64,000 nucleotides of DNA from Zwartia panacis. Its GTDB lineage: Bacteria > Pseudomonadota > Gammaproteobacteria > Burkholderiales > Burkholderiaceae_B. Position 1 is the stretch's first letter; every line of letters starts with the position of its first letter. Positions 55,614-64,000 of the stretch are shown here, one piece after another. The stretch covers positions 405,094 through 469,093 of the forward strand of contig NZ_JAUHHF010000003.1 in the NCBI RefSeq assembly GCF_030410395.1, given 5' to 3'. A program made the position numbers and the translations under genes. The notes below the pieces were generated by a model, which saw only the letters and a list, made by a program, of their open reading frames with translations, searched no databases and was not told where the DNA came from.

Positions 55614-57332
55614 TTACAGATCTTCTGAACCGAGCAACATCTCGGTCAAGCCCTTGCCCGCCTTGACCATCGGCCAGACGTTTTCGCTTTGATCCGTAAT
55701 GAAGTCCATGAATACCAGGCGGTCTTTGAGTTTGAACGCTTCACGCAAGGCACCGTCAACATCGGCAGGCTTTTCAATCCGCATGCCGACATGTCCGTAT
55801 GCTTCGGCCAATTTGACGAAATCAGGCAAAGCATCCATGTAGGACTCTGAGTAGCGTGAGGAGTAATCAATCTGCTGCCACTGCCGCACCATGCCGAGGA
55901 AGCGATTATTCAGGCAAATGATCTTGGGTGTCAGGTGATATTGACGGCAAGTCGAGAGCTCCTGGATATTCATCTGGATAGAGCCTTCACCCGTGATGCA
56001 TGCGACTGTTGCATCAGGATTAGCCATCTGCACACCCATGGCGTAGGGCAAACCCACACCCATCGTGCCCAGGCCGCCCGAGTTGATCCAGCGGCGAGGC
56101 TTGTCAAAACCGTAGTACTGCGCTGCCCACATCTGATGCTGACCGACGTCGGAAGTAATGAAAGCATCTCCGCCCGTGACTTCCCACAGTTTTTGTACGA
56201 CGGACTGTGGTTTGATCAGCTCGGTCGAATCCGCAAACTTCATGCACTCTTTGCTACGCCAAACCTCGACTTGTTGCCACCACTTGGCCAAGGCTTCGGT
56301 GTTGGGGCGAGTTTCGGCGGCAGCGGCTTGGTACTGCGCCATCAATTCGGTCAGAACATCTTTGACATTACCCACAATCGGCACATCGACTTTGACGCGC
56401 TTGGAAATAGAAGATGGATCGATGTCGATGTGAATAATCTTGCGGGGATTTTGAGCAAAGTGCTTGGGATTACCAATGACCCGGTCATCGAAACGGGCGC
56501 CAACAGCGATCAGCACGTCACAGTGCTGCATCGCCATATTGGCCTCGTAGGTCCCATGCATACCTGGCATGCCCACAAACTGCTTGTCTGTCGCGGGATA
56601 AGCGCCCAGCCCCATCAAAGTATTCGTGCAAGGCGCACCGATCATTCGAACAAACTGATGCAGCTCTGGCGAGGCGTCTGAAAGAATGACGCCTCCACCG
56701 GTATAAATCATCGGGCGCTCGGCTTGCAGCAACATCTGCACAGCCTTTTTGATCTGCCCCTGATGACCCTTTACGACAGGCGCATAAGAGCGCATCACAG
56801 GCTCGGACTTGGCAGGCGTGTATTTGCAGTGTGCGAAGCTGATGTCCTTGGGGATATCCACCAAGACTGGACCGGGGCGACCTGTGCGGGCGATATAAAA
56901 CGCCTTGCGCAAGGTGTCAGCCAGGTCCTTGACATCTCGCACAAGGAAATTGTGCTTGACGCAAGGACGGGTAATGCCGACGGTGTCGCATTCCTGGAAA
57001 GCGTCTTCACCGATCGCGTGCGTAGGCACCTGACCGCTGATGATGACCATCGGAATCGAGTCCATATAGGCCGTCGCAATGCCTGTCACTGCATTGGTGA
57101 CGCCGGGGCCACTCGTGACCAGGCACACACCAACCTTGTTCGAAGAGCGCGAATAGGCATCCGCCGCATGCACTGCGGCCTGCTCGTGTCGCACCAAAAT
57201 ATGTTTGAATTTGTCTTGTTTGTAGATTGCGTCGTAGATGTAAAGAACCGCGCCACCTGGGTAGCCAAATACGTGTTCAACACCTTCGTCAGCTAAGACG
57301 CGCGTGACGATGTCTGCGCCATTGAGTTCCAT
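55614..57332 (-). CDS. ilvI: Acetolactate synthase large (catalytic) subunit
   Basis: The ThDP- and FAD-dependent enzyme condenses pyruvate with pyruvate or 2-oxobutyrate, starting branched-chain amino acid synthesis. The 572-residue protein has the activating glutamate in LVRHEQAAVHAADAY, the central FAD domain, and the C-terminal ThDP motif CITGEGSIQMNIQELSTC with the later Asn (CLNNRF); the usual GDG is here GEG. An AAAGGA ribosome site precedes the ATG. It heads ilvI-ilvH-ilvC. Whether it is called ilvB or ilvI cannot be settled from sequence alone. Confidence 0.96.
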   Translation of the reverse strand: MELNGADIVTRVLADEGVEHVFGYPGGAVLYIYDAIYKQDKFKHILVRHEQAAVHAADAYSRSSNKVGVCLVTSGPGVTNAVTGIATAYMDSIPMVIISGQVPTHAIGEDAFQECDTVGITRPCVKHNFLVRDVKDLADTLRKAFYIARTGRPGPVLVDIPKDISFAHCKYTPAKSEPVMRSYAPVVKGHQGQIKKAVQMLLQAERPMIYTGGGVILSDASPELHQFVRMIGAPCTNTLMGLGAYPATDKQFVGMPGMHGTYEANMAMQHCDVLIAVGARFDDRVIGNPKHFAQNPRKIIHIDIDPSSISKRVKVDVPIVGNVKDVLTELMAQYQAAAAETRPNTEALAKWWQQVEVWRSKECMKFADSTELIKPQSVVQKLWEVTGGDAFITSDVGQHQMWAAQYYGFDKPRRWINSGGLGTMGVGLPYAMGVQMANPDATVACITGEGSIQMNIQELSTCRQYHLTPKIICLNNRFLGMVRQWQQIDYSSRYSESYMDALPDFVKLAEAYGHVGMRIEKPADVDGALREAFKLKDRLVFMDFITDQSENVWPMVKAGKGLTEMLLGSEDL

Positions 57333-57790
57333 GAGGTCATTCCTTTCATTACCGGCTTCGCCCCTATGACTGCGGTCTGTATGATCAGATCTCGCTGAAC
57401 CGCGACAGATTCAGACAACATGCTCCGACGTTTTCAAGCTCACTGAGCCTGGCCACCCGGACACCTTGTCAACCTGGCGCACATTCGCCATCAGGCTATG
57501 CACGCACCCAACAGGGGTGCACTGGATCGAAACGGAAGCCGCTGACCCGAGCTTTTGGCAAGGACAGCAGCAAAAGTTTGTGTATTGACGTTGCGTACCA
57601 AAGCGGTGACCGAGATACGAACGCCTTCGCGCACAAAAACGATAAGCTTTTTTGCCCGAATCTGAAACTTTAACGTGTTGTGCGCCGCAGCGCAAATCCA
57701 GAGGGAAAGGCCGGAACTAGGTTGTCACCTCCGCAAGAGTCCGCTAGAGTGGAGTCCCAGGCACAAATTGCTGCAGCGCACACAGGATTT
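57333..57790. other. 458-bp divergent region between ilvI and FUSC gene
   Basis: On the minus strand this is the long leader of ilvI. Two overlapping small frames (from GTG 57634 and TTG 57636, about 47 codons) are rich in branched-chain codons: one contains four consecutive Leu codons (57565-57576), the other many Val codons. A hairpin GCACCC/GGGTGC (57504-57520) lies near their stops. No intrinsic terminator with a T run is visible, so attenuation is only suggested. On the plus strand an AGGA site precedes the ATG at 57791. Confidence 0.4.
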
Positions 57791-59980
57791 ATGAACGAAA
57801 CTGCCAGCCAGCTTCAGCGCTTTATCTACAGCCACCACCTCTTTAGCGGCATCAGGCGCGCGGCAGGCACCCTTCTGCCCGTGACCATTTTGGGCGGCCT
57901 GTTCGGTTGGTACGCGACGGGTCTGGTAGCGACTTTCGGTGCCTTGTGCGTCGCATTTATTGATCAGCCTGGGCCCCACGAGCACCGTGGCAGAGAGATG
58001 CTGGGCGGAACGCTCTTGAGCACTCTGACTGTCGCGATCACGAGCCTGGCCTCAAACTACCCGCTATTGTTGTGGATCGCTGTCATTGGCCAATGTTTTG
58101 CCTATTCCATGCTGTCTGTATACGGCAAAAGAGGGGGGCAGATCGGTTTTGCCTGCCTGTTGCTGATGACCGTCACCATGCACGAGGCGCTCTCGGCCAA
58201 TGAGGTCTGGATGCACACCCTCACCTCGTTTGGCGGAGGATTGTTTTACACCGTCTTCAGTTATTCCCTTAGCCGGGCCATGAATCTGAGGGAAAAAGAG
58301 CAGGCGCTTTCTGTCGCGCTGTTCGCCACCTCCGATTACGTTGCCCAGCGCGCGAACATGTACAGCCTTGATCTGGATCTGGATGAAAGCTATCGCAAGC
58401 TCATCACCTGTCAGTCGAACATGACCGACAAGCAACAAGCGGCGCGCGACATGGTACTGAGGGGGCTTTCTGGCAAGATCAGACCCGACCAGCCTAAACG
58501 CATCATGTTATGGAATCTCTTTGTCGACACCATCGATATTCTGGATACGCTGGTCGCCACTCGAACTGACTATTCATTGCTACGGTCTAAGCTCGGAGAC
58601 TCAGACATTCTGATTTTCATGCGCGATGCGCTCTACAAAATGTCCGTCGACCTGGATCGGATCGCACTGGCCGTTTCCCGCGAGCGCGCGGCGTCTCCAC
58701 GCAACAGTGTCAAAGCTGAGCTTCGCGCGATTGAGTTCGAAATTGACCAGATGGCACGTAACGGCTATTCGCAGCGCGAGCCCGATGTCTACAACCTCTG
58801 CATCGAGATTTTGCGTCGACTTCGGCATAGCGCCAATCTTGTCCAGCGCATGATCGTCTCGACCGACCTGAATAAAAAATCAGAACCCATCCAGCCTACC
58901 GTACTCGATCAATCCCTGAGTCAATTTCTCTCGCGCGAAAAATATCGCCCCGGCATGATTACGAGCAACTTGCGTCTGGACTCGCCTATCTGTCGCTATG
59001 CATTACGCGTGACACTCGCAGCCGCCACCGCCATGACTGTCTGGACCCTGATTCCAGCACTCGCCCCTCAGGGCTACTGGATTTTGCTGACAGTCCTGAT
59101 CATCATGAAGCCTGGGTTTGCACTCACGCGTCAACGCAACGGCTGGAGACTGTTTGGCACACTGATCGGCTGCGTGGTGGCCCTCGGCGCGCTATACAGC
59201 ACAGATAACAATACCTGGCTATTTGTCGCGATGGTGGCCTCTACGATCATTGGTGGAAGCCTGTTACAACTGAACTACATGATGGCTTCGGTCTTCAATA
59301 CAAATGCCGTATTGCTGGCATTTCATTTTGTGGATCCAACAGCCACCACCATCATTACCGACAGAGCGCTTGATACCCTGATTGGTTCGGTCATTTCATT
59401 TGCCTGCAGTTATTTTTTACCCTGGTGGGAAGCGCAGTTTATGCCCTCGCTTGCCCGCGCAGCGATCAATGCGAACCGTGAATATTTGCGGGCGGGTTTG
59501 CATTACGTCGAAACGCTGCAAAAAAACAAGAATGATCCCCAAAATAGTGACATTCAACGTGCTGATGTTGCCTGGAGACTTGCGCGCAAAAATGTCTATG
59601 TCGCACTTGGTAATTTTGCCGAAGCTTTTTATCGCATGATGCTGGAGCCACGAGCGCGTCAATGGCACGTGATTGAATTCAACAACCTGATGATCCAAGC
59701 CCACATGCTGGCATCTCAAATTAACGCGGTCACCCATGCACTCACGATTTCTCCGCAAAGCAATCCGATCGTTAAAGATCACCTTGCCCAGATCATTCCT
59801 CACCTGCAAGCGGGTCACAGCACTCCACTTGCGCCACTGCCTGCATCCATTGTGGACGGTAGCTTGCCAAACTTTGCCTATCCGATGACGCAATTGCAAA
59901 AAACGATTGCGAATATCGATGCGGAGTTTGCGGTCATACATAGTCACATACAACCCACGCCTTCAGGATCCCCTACATGA
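57791..59980 (+). CDS. FUSC-family inner-membrane protein (YccS/YhfK-like)
   Basis: A 729-residue protein with two clusters of membrane helices, at about residues 25-150 and 395-515, each followed by a large cytoplasmic region. This is the duplicated architecture of the fusaric-acid-resistance / YccS superfamily, which includes the aromatic acid exporter AaeB. Family-like segments are TLLPVTILGGLFGWYATGLVATFGALCVAF and LAPQGYWILLTVLIIMKPGFALTRQRNGWR-LFGTLIG. The start at 57791 follows AGGA; the frame stays open 37 codons upstream without family similarity. Its stop overlaps the patatin ATG (ATGA), implying co-expression. No periplasmic adaptor gene is adjacent. Confidence 0.88.
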   Translation: MNETASQLQRFIYSHHLFSGIRRAAGTLLPVTILGGLFGWYATGLVATFGALCVAFIDQPGPHEHRGREMLGGTLLSTLTVAITSLASNYPLLLWIAVIGQCFAYSMLSVYGKRGGQIGFACLLLMTVTMHEALSANEVWMHTLTSFGGGLFYTVFSYSLSRAMNLREKEQALSVALFATSDYVAQRANMYSLDLDLDESYRKLITCQSNMTDKQQAARDMVLRGLSGKIRPDQPKRIMLWNLFVDTIDILDTLVATRTDYSLLRSKLGDSDILIFMRDALYKMSVDLDRIALAVSRERAASPRNSVKAELRAIEFEIDQMARNGYSQREPDVYNLCIEILRRLRHSANLVQRMIVSTDLNKKSEPIQPTVLDQSLSQFLSREKYRPGMITSNLRLDSPICRYALRVTLAAATAMTVWTLIPALAPQGYWILLTVLIIMKPGFALTRQRNGWRLFGTLIGCVVALGALYSTDNNTWLFVAMVASTIIGGSLLQLNYMMASVFNTNAVLLAFHFVDPTATTIITDRALDTLIGSVISFACSYFLPWWEAQFMPSLARAAINANREYLRAGLHYVETLQKNKNDPQNSDIQRADVAWRLARKNVYVALGNFAEAFYRMMLEPRARQWHVIEFNNLMIQAHMLASQINAVTHALTISPQSNPIVKDHLAQIIPHLQAGHSTPLAPLPASIVDGSLPNFAYPMTQLQKTIANIDAEFAVIHSHIQPTPSGSPT

Positions 59981-61227
59981 CTCAACGTCGTATCAAACTT
60001 CCGGACTATCCCAGAGTCGCGCTTGTGCTCCAAGGTGGCGGCGCATTGGGGTCCTATCAAGCGGGCGTCTATGAAGGACTGGCAAATGCCGGGATACATC
60101 CAAACTGGGTCGCCGGCATCTCTATCGGCGCACTGAATTGCGCCATCATTGCTGGCAACCCTCCCGAAAAAAGAGTAGAAATGCTCAGAGGGTTTTGGGA
60201 AACCATCTGTAGCCCGCCCGCCTTGCCGACCGCACTCAGCGTGGATCCCGCCAAAATCTTTGATCAGTGGCTAGCACCTTGGGGAGAGATGTTCAAGGGC
60301 GTCGAACACACCATGAAGTGCTCAATGGCCGCCATGTCTGCGATCATCAAGGGTCAGGAGAATTTTTTCAAGCCCCGAATCATGGCGCCTGGAGGCGGCT
60401 CTCCAGACACGACGAGCTTTTACGATACCTCTCCGATCCTCTCGACATTGGAACGGTTTGCAGATTTTGACCGGATCAATAGCGGCGAGACGCGCGTCTC
60501 GCTGGGCGCGACCAACGTCGCCACAGGTAACTTTGTTTATTTTGATTCCGTAGATACCAAGCTTACGCCCAAGCATTTTCTGGCATCCGGCTCTCTTCCC
60601 CCAGGATTTCCAGCAACCGAAATCGATGGCGAGTATTACTGGGATGGCGGCTGTGTGTCCAACACCCCGCTCGAGTATGTATTAGGTGCTACGCCGCGCA
60701 AAGACACCTTGGTTTTTCAAGTCGATCTATGGAGCGCGCGAGGTCCGCTGCCCGTGGATATTTTCCAAGTCAATGAGCGACTCAAAGACATTCAATATTC
60801 CAGCCGCACCCGGACCGTGACAAATGCTGTGGATATGGCCCAAAAAATGCGTCGTGTCTGGTTTGATACGATCGATCGCATTCCAGCGTCGGTGCGTGCC
60901 AAAGACCCCTGGTTTGACGAAATGATGCGGCACATGATGGGTGCGCGCTATAACGTGATTCATCTCATTTACAAAAACAAACGCACAGAAGGTCATTACA
61001 AAGATTACGAGTTCAGCGCTGAAACAATGAGTCATCACTGGCACACAGGCTTGCATGACATGCATGAAACGCTCGATTGTCAAGACTGCCTCGCGATGCC
61101 TGCAGAAGGTGAGAACTTCGTGACGTTCGATGTACACACCCGCCAGCGAAGCTCATCCGGTCAGTTTAGTCATCCCGCATTCAAGGCTTCAGGTAATCGT
61201 AGGCGACCTCGCCCAAACCCAAAGTAA
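59977..61227 (+). CDS. Patatin-like phospholipase with DUF3734 domain
   Basis: A 416-residue Ser-Asp dyad hydrolase. The oxyanion loop GGGALG (residues 20-25), nucleophile S49 in GISIG and Asp223 in DGG are intact. The C-terminal part ([32 protein letters not shown]) is the DUF3734 extension found in proteins often linked to 3-hydroxybutyrate or PHB metabolism in Burkholderiales. It is coupled to the upstream FUSC gene and overlaps the convergent adc gene by 47 bases. A lipid or polyester substrate is likely but unproven. Confidence 0.9.
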   Translation: MTQRRIKLPDYPRVALVLQGGGALGSYQAGVYEGLANAGIHPNWVAGISIGALNCAIIAGNPPEKRVEMLRGFWETICSPPALPTALSVDPAKIFDQWLAPWGEMFKGVEHTMKCSMAAMSAIIKGQENFFKPRIMAPGGGSPDTTSFYDTSPILSTLERFADFDRINSGETRVSLGATNVATGNFVYFDSVDTKLTPKHFLASGSLPPGFPATEIDGEYYWDGGCVSNTPLEYVLGATPRKDTLVFQVDLWSARGPLPVDIFQVNERLKDIQYSSRTRTVTNAVDMAQKMRRVWFDTIDRIPASVRAKDPWFDEMMRHMMGARYNVIHLIYKNKRTEGHYKDYEFSAETMSHHWHTGLHDMHETLDCQDCLAMPAEGENFVTFDVHTRQRSSSGQFSHPAFKASGNRRRPRPNPK

Positions 61228-61927
61228 GATCGCAGACTAAATGCTTGGCGCCGACGATTTCAAGGACAGGGAGATCGGCGACAGGCGCCAAAGCATGCTG
61301 GCACAGCTCGAGCCTTGCAGGTCCTGTCCAGGCGCCTTTGACGTTGACGTCCTGCAAGTAGTAGCGCACCAACTCGCATACGCGCGCAGTGCCATCGACG
61401 TGCGGGATGATTTTGAACAAATAATTGGGCGTTTCAAGCAGTTTCTTTTGCTCGGCGATCCGGTCGAGTTCCTCGTATTTGTAGCCCATCGTCCCCGTTG
61501 CCACCCGCACCTGACCATAATTGAGCAACCCGACGAGCGTGTCAGAGTCAACGACGAGTTTTGGATGAGCGAGCTTTTTAGGAAAGCCCCACAGCTCCCG
61601 CCCTCCTGCAATGGGTGCTTCGTCATCAAGATACATCATGTGGGTATAACCACCTCGGCGACCTTGCTCGTCAATCACGGAGATCACTTGTCCCGACTCT
61701 GTGTAGTCGCCAAATCCAGATGAATCAGGCATACGGATGAACTCGTAGTGCACGATCGGATCATCGATTGTCAGAGGCTCGGGCACCATTTCACGCAGTT
61801 TCTTTGGATCCGTTCGATATGAAATGATTAAAAACTCGCGATTCCTGAAGCGATAAGGCCCTTTGGGGTAAGAGGGACTCGCGAACGGCATCGAATAGGC
61901 GTTTTTTTTGATTTCGGCAATTTTCAA
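61181..61927 (-). CDS. adc: Acetoacetate decarboxylase
   Basis: Adc converts acetoacetate to acetone and CO2 through a Schiff base. The protein aligns with the clostridial enzyme: catalytic Lys117 with neighbouring Lys118 in [14 protein letters not shown], plus [26 protein letters not shown] and [26 protein letters not shown] place the start at the TTG at 61927 (248 residues), because GGAGAG lies 6 bases before it and the family length fits; another TTG at 61939 overlaps that site. It is divergent from bdhA with a 73-base gap. Confidence 0.93.
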   Translation of the reverse strand: MKIAEIKKNAYSMPFASPSYPKGPYRFRNREFLIISYRTDPKKLREMVPEPLTIDDPIVHYEFIRMPDSSGFGDYTESGQVISVIDEQGRRGGYTHMMYLDDEAPIAGGRELWGFPKKLAHPKLVVDSDTLVGLLNYGQVRVATGTMGYKYEELDRIAEQKKLLETPNYLFKIIPHVDGTARVCELVRYYLQDVNVKGAWTGPARLELCQHALAPVADLPVLEIVGAKHLVCDLTLGLGEVAYDYLKP

Positions 61928-62000
61928 GACACTCTCCAATCAGCTTTACAATCACAATGACAACGTTCCAGACCCACATACTATCCTTCAGGAGTTTGAT

Positions 62001-62783
62001 ATGTCACTACAAAATAAAGTTGCACTGATCACCGGCGCTGCGAGCGGAATCGGACGCGAATGCGCCTTGAAACTCGCCAGCCAAGGCGCGACTGTCGTGA
62101 TCGCTGACCTGAATCAGGCTGCGGCAGACAAAGTGGCAGAGGAAATCAAGCAGTCGGGTGGAAAAGCGATGGGGGTCGTCATGGATGTCACGGACGAGGC
62201 TGCTGTCAATGCGGGAACAGATTTGGCGGCTCAAACATTCGGGGGTATCGATATTTTGGTCGCCAACGCGGGCATCCAGATCGTGCATCCGATCGAGGAC
62301 TTCCCTTTTGCCGACTGGAAAAAAATTATCGCCATTCACCTCGATGGTTCGTTTCTCACCACCAAAGCAGCCATCAAACACATGTATGCGGGCGGCAAAG
62401 GCGGCTCCATCATTTACATGGGCTCAGTGCACTCGCACGAAGCCTCCCGCCTGAAAGCGGCCTATGTCGCCGCCAAGCACGGCATTTTGGGTCTCGCGCG
62501 CGTGGTCGCCAAAGAAGGCGGCCCCAAGGGCGTGCGCGCCAACGTCGTGTGCCCGGGCTTTGTTCGTACGCCTCTGGTTGACAAGCAAATCCCTGAGCAG
62601 GCAGCAGCACTCAAGATCACTGAAGCAGAAGTGATCAAAAACGTCATGCTCAAAGATACTGTCGATGGTGAATTCACCACCACCGAGGACGTCGCCAACG
62701 TGGTCGCGTTTCTAGCCGGCTTTGAAAGCAGTGCCCTGACAGGTCAGTCTGTTGTGGTCAGTCATGGCTGGAGCATGCATTAA
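62001..62783 (+). CDS. bdhA: 3-hydroxybutyrate dehydrogenase (SDR)
   Basis: BdhA interconverts D-3-hydroxybutyrate and acetoacetate with NAD. The 260-residue short-chain dehydrogenase has the NAD motif TGAASGIG (residues 11-18), VANAG, and catalytic S142, Y155 and K159 (YVAAK). The segment [20 protein letters not shown] and the unusual end HGWSMH fit the 3-hydroxybutyrate dehydrogenase branch. The start at 62001 follows CAGGAG at 7 bases. Together with adc and the patatin gene it suggests ketone-body or PHB breakdown. Confidence 0.9.
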   Translation: MSLQNKVALITGAASGIGRECALKLASQGATVVIADLNQAAADKVAEEIKQSGGKAMGVVMDVTDEAAVNAGTDLAAQTFGGIDILVANAGIQIVHPIEDFPFADWKKIIAIHLDGSFLTTKAAIKHMYAGGKGGSIIYMGSVHSHEASRLKAAYVAAKHGILGLARVVAKEGGPKGVRANVVCPGFVRTPLVDKQIPEQAAALKITEAEVIKNVMLKDTVDGEFTTTEDVANVVAFLAGFESSALTGQSVVVSHGWSMH

Positions 62784-62804
62784 GCCCTGCCCTGTTTGAC
62801 CTCG

Positions 62805-63575
62805 TCATTCAGGTCTACGGAAGACAAGCTTATCTTCCGTGGAGACTTCCGGTGCGAAGGCATAGCCCTCACTGGCAAATTTTTTCAAACCCTCGGGCTT
62901 GGTGATGCGTTTCTCAATCGCGAAACGCGCCATCAAGCCGCGCGCGCGTTTGGCGTGAAAACTCACCACTTTCCATGTCGGGCCCTTTGCGTCTTGAAAC
63001 ACGCATTGAATCACTCGGGCCTTCAGCGCCTTCTGGTCCACAGACTTGAAATACTCTTCGGAGGCCAGATTGACGATAATGGGATCCTTCTCCTTGGCCA
63101 GACGCTCATTCAAGTAAGGGGCAATTGTTTTTGCCCAAAACTGATATAGATTTGAACCGCCGGGATTGGCGATTTTGGTTCCCATCTCCAGGCGATAGGG
63201 CTGCATCAGATCCAGAGGACGTAACACTCCATACAGTCCACTCAGAATCGCCACGTGCTCTTGCGCCCATTCCAGGTCTTTTTCCTTCAGGGTGGCAGCC
63301 TCCAGACCTTCGTAAACATCGCCGTTAAAGGCTAGGACAGCCTGGCGGGAATTGGACTGAGTGAAAGTAGGCTTCCAGGCGGCGTAACGATCCACGTTGA
63401 GCTTGGCTAGCGCCGGACTCAAGTCCATCAGTTCGGCCACGTCCTCAGCGCTCTGCGTTTTGAGCACCTTGATCAACTGTGCGGCTTCTTTGACAAACAA
63501 AGGTTGGGAGTGGATTTCAGTCTGAACGGCTGAGTCATAGTCGAGTTTTTTAGCTGGAGACAACAGAAATAACAT
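62805..63575 (-). CDS. yaaA: Peroxide stress protein YaaA
   Basis: A 256-residue member of the YaaA (DUF328/UPF0246) family, which in E. coli limits intracellular iron and damage during hydrogen peroxide stress and binds DNA. Visible motifs are LFLLSPAKKLDY at the start, LSGLYGVLRPLDLMQPYRLEMGTK in the middle and INLASEEYFKSVD-like NLASEEYFKSVDQKAL, then FHAKRARGLMARF. It converges with bdhA. Confidence 0.95.
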   Translation of the reverse strand: MLFLLSPAKKLDYDSAVQTEIHSQPLFVKEAAQLIKVLKTQSAEDVAELMDLSPALAKLNVDRYAAWKPTFTQSNSRQAVLAFNGDVYEGLEAATLKEKDLEWAQEHVAILSGLYGVLRPLDLMQPYRLEMGTKIANPGGSNLYQFWAKTIAPYLNERLAKEKDPIIVNLASEEYFKSVDQKALKARVIQCVFQDAKGPTWKVVSFHAKRARGLMARFAIEKRITKPEGLKKFASEGYAFAPEVSTEDKLVFRRPE

Positions 63576-63716
63576 GGCTTAGTCCGGCTCAAAGGTTGGG
63601 ATCAACATCGATCCCTCTAGTGTAGCGGCTTGCGGTCCTGTTTCTGCTAGAATGACGCCCTTGACCAAGGTGAAGCAACAGCTTCATCGCAATTGATCCA
63701 CACAATTGCACGCGCC

Positions 63717-63808
<92 letters not shown>

Positions 63809-63818
63809 AAAAATAACT

Positions 63819-63844
63819 AAGCCCTTGATTTACAGGGCTTTTTT
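63819..63844 (+). terminator. Intrinsic terminator after tRNA-Ser(CGA)
   Basis: AAGCCCT (63819-63825) pairs with AGGGCTT (63834-63840) across an 8-base loop, followed by TTTT. It lies 13 bases past the tRNA 3' end. Confidence 0.85.
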
Positions 63845-63900
63845 ACGTCTGAACAATATTAACTGACACTTGGGGCTCTACCCCATTATCGGGGGATGAG

Positions 63901-63934
63901 CAGTATTCATTAAATATCAGTACTCATTAAATAC
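63901..63934. repeat. Two tandem 17-bp repeats downstream of tRNA-Ser
   Basis: CAGTATTCATTAAATAT (63901-63917) is followed directly by CAGTACTCATTAAATAC (63918-63934), 15 of 17 bases identical; a further partial TAAATACG follows. The 194 bases after the tRNA to the window edge hold no supportable gene. This could be the start of an inserted region, but the window ends. Confidence 0.6.
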
Positions 63935-64000
63935 GGCTAAATACGCCGTTCCAACCGCAGTGGGCCAAGACCCTGAGCCGGTAATTCTCAAAGTTCCTAA

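Overview
The window looks like a chromosomal segment of a moderate-GC betaproteobacterium of the order Burkholderiales, most likely family Alcaligenaceae. The reasons are separate nuoC and nuoD, a DUF2818 gene behind nuoN, the linkages tpiA-secG-tRNA-Leu and ilvI-ilvH-ilvC-psd-pssA, a Burkholderiales-type porin, orphan Bug-family binding proteins, and a patatin / acetoacetate decarboxylase / 3-hydroxybutyrate dehydrogenase cluster. The family assignment is inference; no rRNA is present. I see no insertion sequence, prophage or CRISPR array.

Layout. 1-4.4 kb: mfd and serB (+). 4.5-19.4 kb: the complete 14-gene complex I operon nuoA-N plus a DUF2818 gene (-). 19.5-23.2 kb: a major porin, a universal stress protein, tRNA-Leu(GAG), secG and tpiA (all -). 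23.3-30.5 kb: tRNA-Ser(TGA), a Gdx/SugE-like SMR exporter, a tight molybdenum cofactor run moaA-moeA-moaD-moaE-mobA-moaC (+), then hemN and a nitronate-monooxygenase-like gene whose ends overlap (-). 30.6-35.5 kb: an accessory-looking block with a type I sulfatase, two Bug binding proteins, a LysR regulator and a coiled-coil membrane protein, bordered by tRNA-Leu(TAA). 35.7-38.5 kb: a Rap1a/Tai-fold secreted protein, a DUF3300 protein and an SxxK serine hydrolase (-). 38.7-48.5 kb: a dipeptide-type ABC transporter operon behind a near-consensus sigma-54 promoter, a two-subunit ThDP decarboxylase (ComD/ComE-like), an Lrp regulator and a divergent homodimeric pyruvate-dehydrogenase-type E1. 48.6-57.3 kb: an orphan PIN protein, pnp-rpsO, a lipoprotein, pssA, psd and ilvCHI. 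57.8-63.8 kb: a FUSC-family membrane protein, patatin phospholipase, acetoacetate decarboxylase, 3-hydroxybutyrate dehydrogenase, yaaA and tRNA-Ser(CGA).

How the genes work together. Most of the window is core metabolism: respiratory complex I, branched-chain amino acid synthesis feeding from pyruvate, phosphatidylethanolamine synthesis, Moco synthesis and RNA turnover. The patatin/adc/bdh cluster points to ketone-body or polyhydroxybutyrate metabolism. The most intriguing region is 37.5-48.5 kb. A serine hydrolase, a sigma-54 driven oligopeptide-type importer, a split 2-oxo-acid decarboxylase and an Lrp-controlled stand-alone 2-oxo-acid dehydrogenase E1 lie together and could form a nitrogen-regulated uptake and catabolic unit. 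That link is inferred from gene neighbourhood only.

Regulatory signals read directly from the sequence include a perfect CRP-type palindrome upstream of uspA, a LysR-type operator in the Bug/lysR intergenic region, the sigma-54 element, several intrinsic terminators and hairpins around rpsO/pnp. A five-copy 14-bp tandem repeat runs through the E1 stop codon.
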